56,091 nucleotides of DNA from Saccoglossus kowalevskii. Taxonomy: Eukaryota > Hemichordata > Enteropneusta > Harrimaniidae. Below the pieces are notes generated by a model. It searched no databases. It worked only from the letters and a program-made list of their open reading frames with translations, and was not told the origin of the DNA. The translations under genes and the position numbers were made by a program. The stretch spans positions 700,324 to 756,414 of the forward strand of contig NW_003118931.1 of NCBI RefSeq assembly GCF_000003605.2, written 5' to 3'. Below, piece by piece: positions 23,110 to 36,639 of the stretch (its first letter is position 1; each line of letters opens with the position of its first letter).

Positions 23110-26100
23110 AAATGGAAAAAATAACAGATTAAAACTCTTCATCGATTTGTTATGTTGAGATGCAGTGCGGCAAGTAAGATTCGATGGTCGTTCTTGGGAT
23201 GATGTTATATTTATATATAATAAACAAATCGCTAGTACAAAAAAATTTCTTTTCCATTCATGGCAATCAGCATCAATAGACATGACCGAATAACTACTTT
23301 TCACGGAATTGTAGTGATTGCAATAAGTTTTCCCACCAACTACTATAAAATGCGTCCAAACAATCATAGAATTTGAACTTGACAATTTTATAAAAAAAGC
23401 GATAGTTTACAAAGTCTTTGTATGATGACTCACTAATGACGCACATGATTCGGAAAGTCTTCGTTCAAAAAAGAAAAAAACGCGTAATGTAGATTTTAAA
23501 TAAATCTCGAAATGTTTTCGTAACCGAAAATAGCGTTTATTTTAAAGTGATTGTTGCATATATATTTCTCAATGCGCACTACGCGCATGCGTGCTAAACA
23601 ATGAGTATCGTGACGCGAATCAAAAGCATTTAGATATGGGTGTAGATGAGAGAAGGTGTCGTGAATACACAACGTCCCTACTCCAAACAACAACGTCGCG
23701 GCGAGTGCGTCGTATACTTTTAGCTAATCCTACAAAACGTGGAACGATGGTTATTTCTAGTATATGATATTGCATCTAATCAACTGCCCCATCAACTGTT
23801 GTACTTTTACAGAAGAATCGAACACAGTGTGTCTTTGTAAATGTATTACACGTAGACGGGTATAACCACATTGGTTTTCCAGCTGCTCAAAGGAATTGTT
23901 TACCACATTATCACATATCCCATCCTGCAATAATTTATTGCGTCATGAGCATAATAATCGTGACTGGGCCACCTATGTACATACGGTTGCTCTATTGGCA
24001 CTTCAGTTTCCAACCATACTGGACGGACGAACCCGCCTAAATGCAAGTACCGATGTGACCACTTTAAACGTGAGATTAATATTGTATATTTGGTCCTAAT
24101 AGTATGTGTCACCTCCTATTTCACAGTTCACATCCACCATTCCCCTCTTTGAAAGTACATATATCTTAATACCGCTTACTACTTTCTTTTTAACGGGGAT
24201 CACTCCACACGTGCAGCACAGTCCACTTAGCGAGGCGCTACAACAAAGACGATCTTCGAAGACAAAAATTCAGTGCTTCACGGTTTCCTGGTTTCACTAG
24301 TGTGGCAGGTGTGTAGCACACCGCGCGGCTACACCATCTCAGTCTGTTAGCGTGTGGAGGCTCTGTTGTACACTGGCATCTCATAAGAGACTCGAAACTC
24401 ACGCGCGAAGGGGTCGCCAGTGTGATCAGTCATTGGACCTCTCAACCTGTTTTTACGATATGAGAAAGCAACAGGTATTTTTGGTTGACGGGTTTTTTAC
24501 CCTTCCTTTACGATAGCATCGTCACACTGTTATTGCATTGAAAGCTGAAGTTGTCACAATTATTGGTGACAGAAAGCGAGCAATTGTTGAAAAAAACGAA
24601 CGCCGATCAAACTGCAACTTGATTCGGCGGCACGATCATAATTGTTTCACTTTAGTATTGCGCAATAAGCAGCCCATCTGAAACAAGTAATCTGTCATCG
24701 TGGGCTACTTTGGACCAGATACCATTATCGTGTTTCAAACCAATGCGTAACTTGAGCGAAACTACATCTGTGGCTGACAACTATCTTACATAACATTTAA
24801 CATCAATTTTATGTGCCGTATCACGGACATCTGCAAACAGGCGCCGAAAAGTATACATTAGTTTTAACATTCTTCCGTTTGGAAAATATAGAGACTGATT
24901 TTGTTTTTAAAGATCACTTAAATTAAAATATGTTCATGAAACTATGACATTTTGGACGTTTTCTTTTTCACATTTGGACGTTTTCGTTGTGGATGCAAAC
25001 ACTAACTGATGTAACATGGGAAATACGATGAATATGCGGTTTGACGAGTAATTTCATTAATTTCGATTGTGTGCCCATGGTGGTACATTTGTATATATGG
25101 TATATATATGATACCCGAAAATATTTCCATTGCCAATTTATTTTTGACATCTAATTTGTATTATCCAGAGTTGCTCATGTTGTTTTTCGTCTTCCTACTG
25201 AAGTTTGTTTCAATGTAATAGGAACTAGACACCCACCACTGTATGCATGCGGATTATAAACTTGAATGGAACATAACAGTCGCCGTCGTAAGAAATTCAG
25301 AATGCTACGCACAAACTTGACAGTCTATTTACTAACAAATCTCTTTCGAGGTAATTGGCGACCGCGACCACATAACAAGACTTAGGCAGTGATCTGTTAT
25401 TGAAATAATGCACCAATTGTAAGACTTGGAATCATAAGTGAATAACTTGTAATACGTCACTTTTTAATCGCAAGGCGTAGCATACCACCTTCACCAAAAA
25501 TAACGTTGGTTGTACAGCTTGACCGCGATAGCTTTTCTAGATACACACGAGGGATTCTCTGCCTTTACAATTGCATGTGTTAAAACGAACCCCGGGTTCC
25601 ATTGTACCCTTCTTCTATTATCCAAAAAAGGAAAAAAGAATTACCAAATACAAAGTCTTTTGAAAGTGTCAAAGCCTTTATACTCGGGGTTCTAGCTACC
25701 ACGAGAGGCGCCCCGCGGCGCCAGACACACTGAAACAGCGGTGCATTGATTGAATTACCCAATTCGTGTTCATTTCTTACTTAATCTTGTAAACCTTAGC
25801 TTGTTTAGAGGGCGTGAGTAAACACGTGATGATTTCTGATATAATTATAAACAATAGTAAATTGCTTCCTCTCCTATGTCACGTAAAAACCACCACAACA
25901 TTTTATTTGCCGAGCATATAGTTATGTACACTGGCTTCCGAGTAAACCCGAAACGTACCGAGAGTACTCCACGGATTTACGTATATGAAATAAAGCGTAT
26001 AAACGTTGTGATGGGATTTAGGGGAGCGGAGGCAGGTATATTACGAGGCTCGTTATAATAACAACCACATTCACTGTTAAGGCACGAGCTATGCCTGGAG

Positions 26101-26480
26101 CAAGCTATCATTTTCCTACTCAGATGTGTTATTGTTTTTTTTCTTTAAGGTTCAAGAACTCCTTTCAAACTCGTGGGAAGATCAAGTATTTTAAAGCGGC
26201 AGTATTTATGATTTGTGGTTGTTTTTACGAGAGAAAGAGACTGAGAGAGACGGGATAGCCTTGCCTGGGCATAACGGTCGTGATTTATCACTCAAGTTCA
26301 GGCTTCTATTCAAACGGTTGTAAAGCTGGTTTTAACCGTTGAGGACAATTATATCTATCTAGATTCAAGTTTACATGAAGGTACGCAATAAAGTTTATGT
26401 AAAATTGATGCGGCTCCGTTTCGTGTAAATTTTATATGCGATAACAAAATGTTGTAATTAATATAACTATCAATGTGTTT
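23110..26480. other. Intergenic, small GC-rich palindrome only
   Basis: No recognisable gene was found. At 25707-25722 two copies of GGCGCC flank CCGC, a compact GC-rich inverted repeat in otherwise AT-rich DNA. Frames up to 67 codons have no features. Confidence 0.5.
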
Positions 26481-26481
26481 T

Positions 26482-26655
26482 CAGAGGGGACCGAATTCAG
26501 CCTTCATCCACTGGTAGCGGGCTAGCATGTCCCAAGTTCCCCGAACGGTACGCTCTAAGCACGTGCCGTCGCCGAACAAGTCGCGACTGATCTTCCGTAT
26601 GGGTTGGGAGTGAACGCACACATGTTCCCAGTGGAGTTGTCCTCGTTGGTGTCAC
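26482..26655 (-). CDS. Putative terminal exon of an unrecognised gene, possibly frameshifted
   Basis: Read on the minus strand, a strong acceptor (CTTCTTTTTTGCAG, preceded by a long A/T tract) ends at 26656. It is followed by a G+C-rich patch of about 174 bp ending in TGA. One frame begins DTNEDNSTGNMCAFTPNPYG, then meets TAG. A second frame from about 26597 onward reads RDLFGDGTCLERTVRGTWD and continues to the final TGA, with several Trp and Cys residues that look protein-like. A one-base insertion or two-base deletion near 26595 would join them, so this may be a decayed exon or a sequence error. No upstream exon or protein family was identified. Confidence 0.35.
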
Positions 26656-26659
26656 CTGC

Positions 26660-29600
26660 AAAAAAGAAGTGGTGTTTTTTTTAACTGCCCGTGTTTGGTA
26701 CCCGTCCGAACCGTGAGAGTATTTCTACAATATACGGATAAGGTCACAGAGCGTCCTTACGAGTTTTTTTGTTCTATTCCTCGGGGGAATCGTCAAATAA
26801 TAATAAAAAAAAAGTGGAATACCGAAATTCAAGTACAACTAACGACCTGCACAGAGCGATGTTTAAATTGACCACTTCGGACTCGGAGAAATATGCCATC
26901 CCGTCCGATCATGTATGTATGTATGTATAATGATAATGAATAAAATGAAAGTAACACTTGAAGATCAAGGTGACATTGCTTCCCTCACATCGCTTCGTAG
27001 TTTTCGCTATTTTTTTTCGTGGTATGTTTATTGTTAGCATGTTACATGACCCCCATAGTCGTACCAATGTTACGGGAAAGATTGTTGAACACAACAATAA
27101 TAACGAAAACGTAAATCGTTTATATATATCAAGTTCAGGATCACTTATTCCTATGAAGTGAATGTAAATCATGTTAAACGGGTTATGTCCTGTCAAGATT
27201 TAACCAAATATTCCCATTAAGTGGTCAACAGCACGATCGACCCCGGCATTCTGGTCACAAGCATAGTCTGAGATTGAGTTGTTTGTGATGTGGGCGTGGG
27301 TTTTTTACCACCTCTCCGTGACCCACTGCCCCGTCATTGTGATCTGAAATGTCGTACCAATTTCCATTGTTGTTTCATCTTAATTATAGATGTGCAACGG
27401 TCCAAATTATTCATTATTCGTTTTTGAAATAGTTGCAATTGCACGAAGAAAGGTGCGGACAAACATGTCTATGTTTTAGATTTGAATACCGTGCCAAGTC
27501 CGCTGGTTGACGTATCTCATCGAACAAACATAACACACATAGCAAAAATCAGAATCATGAACACGTATACGGTTTATTTTGTACCTGTGTCGACCTTTTA
27601 GTTTACTTATGACGGGGTCCAACACCTTAAGTAAGTAAAACGCATATTCACTGAAATGCAGGCGAGAATTAAACGAGAATGACGATTTCTAGAATTCAAA
27701 TGTCACACTTTGTTTTGATGCGCAACAGGTGTTGTTTAGTAATCAAGTAGACCCTTAGATGCACAAAAAGTGTTTTTCCATGTTGTGTGTTATTACTGCG
27801 TGCTCCTCACATGACCATGGGGCAAGTGTACTTTATTTTCCGATGAATAAATGACATTTTATGACTGCCCATAGACCGAGGTACATGACACACAACCTTC
27901 ATTCTATACATCACCTGTTCAGTGTTGTTCTCACGTTCATCCCTCTCGTGGTTAAGTCCACTTTAATGATATACCTCTTTTATTGTCCCATTCCAAACCG
28001 CTATTGAGACGTTGAACTCTCAGCAGACCAACTGCGTTTCATTGATTTGCACTGGAGCCATAAATGCTCGAGCGGTGAGATCCCAGCAAGGGATGGTGAT
28101 ACCAGCTACACCAAGTCACGCGTTCGTCTAATTAAACAGCGTCAAAACATAATTGTTTTAGCCCATTTCCCTGCTATAAGTACCTTCGTTTACCACCATG
28201 ACGCTAAAAATGAACGACGTGGCACGTGGCTGTTTTTCACACATGTTGGTAACTGTATTCGGCCGCTAACACAATTCCCTTGTAAATCAACTCACGGGAC
28301 CAATAAATTTACTTAACTCGTATTCAATATTTTGTCAACTAGATGAAACAACTATTTTCTTCTCTTTAGGCGCGTTGCCATTATACCGAACACATACATT
28401 CCAGTAATAATAATTGGTCAGTCATGACCTCTAAGAACATCACCGTGTGCGAACACAAACAGAAAGTCGATTGACTTCGCGTTTTTACTAAATATTCATT
28501 GTCACTATTACCAATTAGTCCTACCAATCCGACACAATTAGCAATGTAAAGTATTTGTCACATTTGTGTTGCTATACTTTACCCTTAAATGCAAAGTTAT
28601 CAAACTTTAGTTAGAATCGAATCTAAAAAAATAAACAATTTAAATAAAAAGGATTAGACGAGTTTAACTGCAGTGAGTTATTCAATATTACCAATTGTTG
28701 TCTTAATAAATTGTTCGTGATGATTTAGCATACAGAGATCTACCAGATACTGTCTATTTTCTGACAGTAGACTAGCTTGCTCATTTCATCCCAGAGAAAA
28801 AATGGTTGAAAACTCAACGAAAACTTTGACACCAACATATGGAAAATACACTACGATATACAAGTGTGTTAACAAGCACCACAATAGGTAGTACATGTCA
28901 GATCAGCTTATCACGTCCGACCACAATTTTAACCGATTGAAGTCTATAAACTGTTCGACAACGCTCATTTGACTAATTAAATACACATAATAAATTTACA
29001 CGTTCTTACAGAGACCCAGGTCGGTTAGATGGAATAATAATATCATACTTCTGTGTCAGAATCACAACCATAACGCTTACTCTTCTAGATTAAAACCCAT
29101 TTTTTTTATTTAACATGTTTTAGAACATTATATAATAAGTTTGACACTATGCAGTAAACTAAATGCAAATGTAGAGTAGAAAATGTAAATATATATATTG
29201 TTAATATTATAGACGTAGAAAACAAATGTCACTCATTTTTTGCGGACACACGAAGGGCAAAGTAAAATTAGAACTGAGGGTAAAGTAAAATTAGAACTGA
29301 GAAACAACAAATTTACAGAGAAAACCTAATTTTAGTGCACCCGGCGTATATTTGAGATACAAAATGGCAAATAACCCAGTAAACTAAAATAGTAACCTGC
29401 TCCCAAAGAAGCCAGCAATGCCAGCTATGTCAATAGCTTAGGCCTAATTGATATTTGCAATATTAAGAGCACGCTCTTCTCCATGCTGTTAAAGTGGCAT
29501 ATATTTTTAAATTTATTTTATGATGTATTCATCATAGTCGCACTCACCACACTACTATCGCTTGATAGCGCACCAGCAACATTACTTGCGTCCCCCTTTT

Positions 29601-32600
29601 GTGTAAGAAAAGTACACCGACCCATTTAAAACATTAAGTTGATTGTTTGCTAAGATATCATTTTTATTACTGAAACAGTCTAGAACTGGTTCACTACGCA
29701 TACTCTAATGAAGTTACGAAAAAAAAGCACAAACACTTTTACTAATAACAAACCGTATTACTGCTATCGACATAATTATATTTTCCGTTTCCAAATTTTG
29801 CAAATGTAGGCTTGTTTACAATTTTAATTAACCAGTAGAATCGCATAACTGAGACTACCTCTCCTGTAATCCGTCCATGCACTTACAGGCAAACCATTAA
29901 ACGTTTGACTTTCATTATAACATCACAATAACCATTGATCACATCGTTTATATTTTGGTTAAACTTTTTGGTTAAACTAATTTAAAACATTAACAGTAGT
30001 ATTTTGTACCCAAATCATAATAAACCGGATGTGGTTTAAACCTTCATTGGCCTGAACAAAACATAAATATGATTTAAATGCGGACTAGATTCCACTTTGA
30101 CAGTGTTATCAAGTCTATCTAAGTGTATCTCAAATATTGACCCAATCACCGGAACCTACCAGTTTGTCTGAGTATACTTAAACTCATAAAACACGCAATT
30201 AACAAATAATCCGAAACTCCATATTCAAGTACATTAAAATAGCACACCAAACAAACAAAAAAAAACTCCGCTGAAATAAGATTATAATCAAAAACAGCAA
30301 ACCCCTTGTATTAGTTCATTGGTCGTAGTTTTTATAAAGCCATTAATATTTAATACGTAAGAGGACAAAGGATTTACCAAAACGATGCGTAGACTTGTCA
30401 TTTGATTCACGATTGCGGGTCAACCAAGCACTCGTCTATTCAGTCACGTCGTCAATAATCGACAGGGCCAATGAAATAACACGGATCTCCCGACGCCGCG
30501 GTGCTAAAGTTAAGTTTTCTGTTAGGATAACTTTGGAGTCCATTATTAAATAGTCGCCTTCGAAATACCATTCTCGTTGTATAAATTTCCATCCACAGAG
30601 GTGTGATATAGGGGGATTTTAATTAAAAACTAAAACATGGTTCACCTACAATATTAGCGAAATATAGCGCACCCGCGATGGAAGCAAGGAAGATGTTCAT
30701 CCTTATTGTGGACCCACAACGTTGTTATGTGGCACATCGCCATAATCCATTTCCATGTTAATTTTCTTCTTCTACGTGATTGTGTGTGTATACCTATTAC
30801 TCTGTCGCACCACTAACTCAAGGCAATGCCCTAAAATGCGAATAAGTCAATGCTCATATCAGTGTGCGTAGTATGCATTATGAAGGGCGAATTGTAGTAT
30901 TAAAAAGGTAGAAGAATACATCTATGAGATTTGTGATCTTTTGACGACAACTTATTCCAGTATCTCTAAAACATGGAATGACCATTTTCGAGTATAGTCG
31001 CTCTTTTAATTGTCTTTTAGCGATTCGAGTTAGGTGTTTGGCAAACTATACACCTGGGCAATAATATAATTTAGCTTGGCCATAAAGATATATCAAGGAA
31101 TAACTAATCAGAGGCTGATCTACATTGATAATTATTTGCCAATAATATATACACATGTGATGTGCATGTGGTAACGTTGATTATAAATATTTGTTGTAAG
31201 TGTACACTCGTTTGATGATGTACTAAGCAAGATGTAAGCAACTGATGATGTTGTACATCTTCAGGGAAAAAAATGGTAAAATTCTTTTAAAAATTCGATT
31301 TTGGTTTGTTTTCGATTCAGCTTGAGCACTTTTGACATATTTATCTACAAACATGAAAGGAACTAATAGCGTCATATTGGCCTAGATGTATTTCTTTAAT
31401 TTATTCTGTGATTGATCAAATATATTTCGTGTTTTTTGTTTAAATATTAGTTTGTTATGTTGGCTAGTTGATGTACAAACATCATATCATTATCATTAAT
31501 ACTGTTCGAGACAGCGTGCGTCCGCTGGTTGTCATGGCGATAATACAGTGTAATAAGAACATCGCGAAATTACAACACAATTCCTCAATCTCATCTGATC
31601 AATTTTCCCACGATTCAGTGTGCAATAAACTAAAATGAAGGTGTGTGACGTCATCATGGGACCGACCCGTTACTAGTCAATGTGTTATGTATTTTTGTTT
31701 GCGGATTTTTCCCATCATTTCACAGTTGATTATTAGCATTACCCATTAATTTTGACCCCATCAAAATCAACTTGAAAGACAAGACTTTGTTCTTTTCTTT
31801 CGCTTCTATACACAACTTTAAGAGTGTTTTCAGTTTAACGTGCTTAGTTGATGACCGTTGGCCTATACAACACACTTTCTCATGAACTCCGTTCGAGTTA
31901 TGCTCGCTTCACTTGTTCTTGTTCAAAATAAACGCGCACGGTAGGTTTGAACAAATTATCCCCAATTTTCTCAATTCTTTTAATAACCGAACCAACAAGC
32001 AGGAACTCTCGGCATGCGTGCATTGTCGGGTGGCGACGCGCTGTCTTCAATTCAAACCTTAACCGTCTTGTACTGAGCTGAACTTTCACAATTGTCACTG
32101 GGTTTCGACATGAGCAATGACAATCGGCTCTGCATTGCATTCAAAAGATGTACGGGTGTCAACGGGGGTAAAGGGATGATAAATGCCGTAAGTTCAAAGC
32201 AGGTGCAAGACCACGGCGAGCCGGGGAGCGGACAATTAATCTGAAGTGGTTGCAAACTCCGTCGTATTGGCAATGACGGTGCGGTACGATAACGTAGGCG
32301 TCGATCATACGTAGGCAACATTGAGTTGAGTTGGAAGCGGAGCGCTTTTGGATGCGTGCTGATCAAGAAACTCAAGTATACATTTTCACTGTCAATTTAG
32401 TCACGTGGCAATATTGTCCCGAACTAAATAAAGCAATACTGAATAATCATGAAAAAGTGAAAGGTCGTCTAGTCTGTACGGGTTACCATAGTTACACGTG
32501 CGTAGTTCATACTTGTCTCAATGCTAAGATATAAATGTGTAAGTATAAGAAAGATATGTACGCACTTTCAACTTGAATCAAAATTCGTCGGTCGGTGGTG

Positions 32601-34585
32601 ATTTTTATCTCAACAAAGGTTATTTCCGTGTATTATATGTTTAATGCTTATGCGTGAAGGTGAGTGATGTACTCTTTGCCTTGATTGGAACTTGAGTAGA
32701 CGTGTTTATTTCTATATTTATTCCATGACGATGGTTGATAATGAATTCATTTGAATATACATGTATAATAGTATATATAAATACACCACTGGTTCTGGGT
32801 TTGAGGTAATGTTTTTTTAAGTAGTGCATGTATAAAACTCAAGGTCGATGTGCATGGCTATACAAGGTAATTTCGTATCGATAGTTGTAAAACAAATAAT
32901 ACATTTCGAACGTAAATTTAACAATCTCCGCGGAACACCAAAACGATATTGATAATACGTCATTAGAAATATAAAAATCCAAAACAAGTAAAAACACGTC
33001 AGTTTGTGTAAAAAGATTTATTTTATGTGTATAATCCTCCCCACCGCACAATCATACACATTGCAGTCACATGACATACTTAGTAGCGCTTCAGTTCACT
33101 ATCATAAAACCTATACGGTCAGTGGCTACAATACGTCTTCCGCTGCGTTCTCACGTGCGTACTAATTAGACTAATTTGCATAACAATCAACCATTTACTA
33201 GTGGTACTGAAATGGAGTTAAATATTATAATTCCAAAGGTAGTCGACGTGCACAGTTTTAGGACTTAATACCCAGAGTTTCGTCTTGTCTAATAACTCAA
33301 GTTTTGTGTAAATAGTCACGACGTCAACGCAGCTTGTTTAACTTAGCATTAAGTTCAAACTAAGCTATATTAGTAAAATATTAAATGTTTATAAATTTAT
33401 ATAATTATCGTCTAAGTGATCAACCAGAGTGTTTAGCTATGCGATGTTACAAAAATCAATACATACGTAACAATTTAACTTTTAAAGTTGCGATAAAGAT
33501 CATAATTGCCCTATTTTAACTGTAAAATAGCCCAAAGATGGTAATCAACACTAAACACTGGTTTCCTGAGATCACGTGGATGATATTATGCCTGTATAAA
33601 TGGATGATTAGGAAAGGCACGATTGAACGTAGAAGATAACCGGCTATAGTCGTTCATTGTACGCCACAGATCAGATACCGTGACTAACACGTGTCACTGA
33701 ATAGAACACACGCTGGAAAGAACAGAGCAGTCAAATTAAGACAACTAAGAAGATATCGATTTTTAAATGTGTTTACCCACAGCAAAGTTCCGGTTCATAC
33801 CCTAGGTGGTATTGTCACACACTGCGCATGCGTTTAAAGATAATGATGATTAACGAATGAAGTGGACCATCGATACATGCTTGCAGATAAGACCCTGCAT
33901 ACCCAAGGTTTTCTATTTCCATGAAAGAATTTATCAGATGGCGATCTCGTTCGTTCGACGAAAAAAAAGCGTTCCGAAAAAGCAATTTCAAAGCTGGTAA
34001 AAAAACATTATCTGGCCATAAGATGACGCAGTGTTGTCGTCACCCAGGGCCTCTTTTTCCGAACAAGAAATGCAGTCGAAAGTAGTATTTCAATCACCAT
34101 ACAAACGATCGTACGATATTTTGTGACAACGACTACGGTGGTTACATTGCAGCTGCATAACCTCCCACAGTGACATCTCGCCGTTCTTTCGTATTGACAC
34201 AAACACGAGTCATAATAATGAGTATTTACGTAAACACAATCATCGAAATGATGAGGTATTTCGACCCAATGAGTACATATTGGGAAATAAAAGATTAACA
34301 ATAATAAATAATATATTCCCGCACGCTGTACAGACTATTGGGTGCAATGGTATACGGAAATTTGGTGGATGGTGCCACATACTTTTAATTTTACACTTTG
34401 CCATTACTGCGAGCTTCATCTACATTATCTATTATTCATATTTCATATGTGTTTTTGCCGAGAACTATAATATGGCTTTGTTGGTCCTTACATAATCTAT
34501 TAGAAATATAGCATACAAAATTTACCAAGCTGTGACAGTGCTCTTTTCGACATCAACATAAATTGTATGCCTTTCATTACGTGTC
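26660..34585. other. Long intergenic stretch between paralogues A and B
   Basis: No confident gene was found. Two overlapping minus-strand frames (31898-32140 and 32052-32375) lie in a slightly G+C-richer patch and have no recognised domain. A 23-bp word containing AAAGTAAAATTAGAACTGAG is tandemly duplicated near 29263-29306. The stretch 28047-28316 holds an 89-codon plus-strand frame without features. Otherwise it is AT-rich spacer. Confidence 0.5.
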
Positions 34586-34589
34586 AAAA

Positions 34590-34890
34590 GTGACAGTTCA
34601 AAACAAAATGTAGCCAATCAGCAAACCCTCACTCCCACTCATATGCGGTTGTCAGCATTTGGACGTTGCGCTATTTGTTGTTCTTGTGCAGTGTTCGCCA
34701 AATAGCTACGCATTGTATAACAATAAACTGACGTGGGGCTTGAATTTATTGTTACTTTTCGATCACTCATTACTTTTAACCAAAAGCGATAAGTTGATGA
34801 ATGGACTGGGTCTGACAGAAAACTCGGCTTACTGAGATGTTCCTATAAAGTCGCGTGCCACGTCACATCGGCAAGTTCTTCGCCCACGAG
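34590..34890 (+). promoter_or_regulatory. Proximal promoter of Fer3 paralogue B
   Basis: The block is strongly similar to the upstream region of paralogue C and more weakly to that of A. Elements are TGACAG near 34591, CCAATCAG near 34613, GTCAGCATTTGGACGTTGCG from 34651, CTGACGTG at 34728-34735, AATGGACTGGGTCTGACAG from 34800, the TATA box TATAAAG at 34844-34850, GTGCCACGTCACA just after, and GCCCACGAG at 34882-34890. TATA-to-GCCCACGAG spacing is 38 bp. The probable start site is near 34875, giving a 5' UTR of about 150 nt. Confidence 0.82.
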
Positions 34891-34951
34891 TCACCACCGT
34901 ATAAGGTAGAAACGCCAACTGACCGTAACACTGAGTCATCCTTCTCCGCCA

Positions 34952-34975
34952 ATGTTGCGTACCAAGTTTGTTTAA
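34952..34975 (+). promoter_or_regulatory. Seven-codon upstream open frame in the 5' UTR of paralogue B
   Basis: ATG at 34952 opens a frame of seven codons ending in TAA at 34973-34975, 51 bp before the main ATG. Paralogues A and C have no ATG in the corresponding UTR. It could lower translation of B, but this depends on the inferred start site. Confidence 0.4.
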
Positions 34976-35026
34976 CTAATTGTTAGCACGTTAGCTTTCC
35001 ATTCAGTAAAGCCACATTAGAACATC

Positions 35027-35424
35027 ATGGATTCTCCTTCAGCCAGTAACCAACTTGAAGATAATCCTACATCATGCGAGAGTCCTTACACCAATGATAA
35101 TAGTGCATCGCCGGTGTCGTCGGTGAGTGAGCCACTAACAACGTTGACTAATTTCAGTTCCACGGTCGTGCCAGATTATGCCAATAATATGAACTATAAT
35201 GCAACCGAACAACAGATAGTAAGTGATGTACAGTACAGTTATGTTCCGACGACTGAATGTTACCAGTCTTACAGTCGAGCAAATACAATGGACACCGGTC
35301 TTTTGTCGACATGGCCAGCTCCGAATCATCCATCCAACACATCTATGAATGTAACGATGCAGGGAATGCCTATTGATGTAAACATGATTCCCTCAACTTC
35401 CACATTTATGTCGACAAGACCAGC
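35027..35424 (+). repeat. Inverted near-identical tract, B copy (gene-conversion candidate)
   Basis: From the ATG to 35424 the sequence matches paralogue C (50079-50470, opposite strand) with four mismatches and one 6-bp indel. From 35075 to 35424 there are only two mismatches, both synonymous. Identity drops abruptly after AGACCAGC at 35424 and is also low immediately upstream of the ATG. Confidence 0.93.
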
Positions 35425-35854
35425 GTTCATGGATATCGCACCTCAGCAATATCACCATTTTCAGCACCATAATCAACCACAAACCCAACTTTCCAAACCC
35501 AAACGGAGGAGGGTGGCTACCGTTGCACAGAGACGAGCGGCGAACATACGTGAAAGGAAACGTATGTTCAACCTGAACGAAGCGTTTGACGAGTTGAGGA
35601 AAAGGGTGCCGACTTTCGCCTACGAAAAGCGACTCTCACGTATTGAAACCTTGAGACTGGCCATAGTTTATATCGCATTTATGGGGGACATCGTCAGCGG
35701 GAAAGATGAAAAAGACGTTAAACTGATGCAGATCAAGACAAATTTTAACCAGCTGAAGAAATTGGTACTGGGACCATCTTCTCACCATGCGTCCACGGGA
35801 ATGGTCATGTCTATTGGCCAATCTCTGCCATGTAGCGAGTTTCTTGCAGATTAA
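35027..35854 (+). CDS. Fer3: Fer3-family bHLH transcription factor, paralogue B
   Basis: A single-exon frame encodes 275 residues. The bHLH spans about residues 168-225: basic region [13 protein letters not shown], helix 1 [12 protein letters not shown], loop [13 protein letters not shown], and helix 2 [14 protein letters not shown]. This is the closest of the three to the FERD3L/Fer3 consensus. KPKRRRV before it is a probable nuclear signal, and a His/Gln-rich stretch ([11 protein letters not shown]) precedes that. Residues 1-134 are Ser/Thr/Asn-rich and nearly identical to paralogue C, which suggests a transferred or homogenised activation region. After helix 2 the C-terminus keeps an NFNQL motif shared with A (SFNQL). 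The product is expected to bind E-boxes as an E-protein heterodimer in the nucleus. The start context is ATCATGG. The bHLH is 49/59 identical to both A and C. Confidence 0.95.
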   Translation: MDSPSASNQLEDNPTSCESPYTNDNSASPVSSVSEPLTTLTNFSSTVVPDYANNMNYNATEQQIVSDVQYSYVPTTECYQSYSRANTMDTGLLSTWPAPNHPSNTSMNVTMQGMPIDVNMIPSTSTFMSTRPAFMDIAPQQYHHFQHHNQPQTQLSKPKRRRVATVAQRRAANIRERKRMFNLNEAFDELRKRVPTFAYEKRLSRIETLRLAIVYIAFMGDIVSGKDEKDVKLMQIKTNFNQLKKLVLGPSSHHASTGMVMSIGQSLPCSEFLAD

Positions 35855-36484
35855 CATTTTTTCTAAATATCGTTGTTTTTATTACGCGCTTTTCACCAAT
35901 ACCTGCGTATTGTATGACGTTTAATCCTTTGCTTGGACACATTTCGTGCCAACTCAACTGGCCATGCCGGTAAGTCCCCGGCCAGTGCCACAATATGCGC
36001 ACCAGTCATTAAGCCATTTATATTCTAAATATTTCATATCATCATTGCTTTTTGTTTTCATGTCTTCTTCATTCTGTATTTATTATTTCGTTTACGAACT
36101 CTGATCTTGAGAATGTCTCTTAAGAAAACGTCTGGTTCCTAGCACACGATGTGAAAACAGGTGTGGCGTTGGTAACTTGACTGTTGCCGAGAGCTACAGA
36201 TCCCGTTATTTTTGGAATGCCGACTGACTGCTACAAGTCAAGCATGCATCATTACAATCATCATAACATCGTATACGGTGCATAGATATAATAAGTTCAC
36301 ATTGGTAAGAGTTTAAACTCTTCGTGTTTTCAATCGTCTATAACTACCTCCACGATTGGTGTCAGCCAGTACAGAATCAACGGGGTTCTCACAAGTTTTT
36401 CTACAATAGTAAAAAAATCGAGTTTCTTCAAGTTCATATGTATTTTTTCCCGTTTTTTTATTGAAAGGGCTTAACAAATGTGTC

Positions 36485-36552
36485 TTATTTATTTATTAAT
36501 TTATTTATTTATTTTATCTACTGATCTATATTTTATTTATTTATTTATTTAA
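36485..36552 (+). promoter_or_regulatory. AU-rich element cluster in the probable 3' UTR of paralogue B
   Basis: ATTTATTTATT-type words recur in two runs (about 36485-36515 and 36532-36551), giving many overlapping AUUUA pentamers and nonamer-like UUAUUUAUU words. No AATAAA or ATTAAA occurs between the stop codon and this cluster, so it should be transcribed. AU-rich elements of this class destabilise mRNAs. It could instead be a plain (TTTA)n microsatellite. Confidence 0.5.
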
Positions 36553-36628
36553 ACGTTTCGCTATTTATGACTATTTTCTGATATGTAAATTATTCCAATA
36601 ACATATTTTTTATCTCAAGCATACTATG

Positions 36629-36634
36629 AATAAA
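36629..36634 (+). terminator. Candidate polyadenylation signal (AATAAA) for paralogue B
   Basis: This is the first AATAAA after the stop codon, about 775 nt downstream and 77 nt after the AU-rich cluster. Confidence 0.5.
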
Positions 36635-36639
36635 AGCAA

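Noticed and set aside
22993-23385. 130-codon minus-strand open frame
   Set aside because: It overlaps the plus-strand 154-codon frame, has no recognisable features and is within the chance length range.
35135-35342. Minus-strand frames over paralogue B and their near-identical counterpart at 50161-50349
   Set aside because: They are antisense shadows of the B and C coding tract; their mutual similarity simply reflects the conversion tract.
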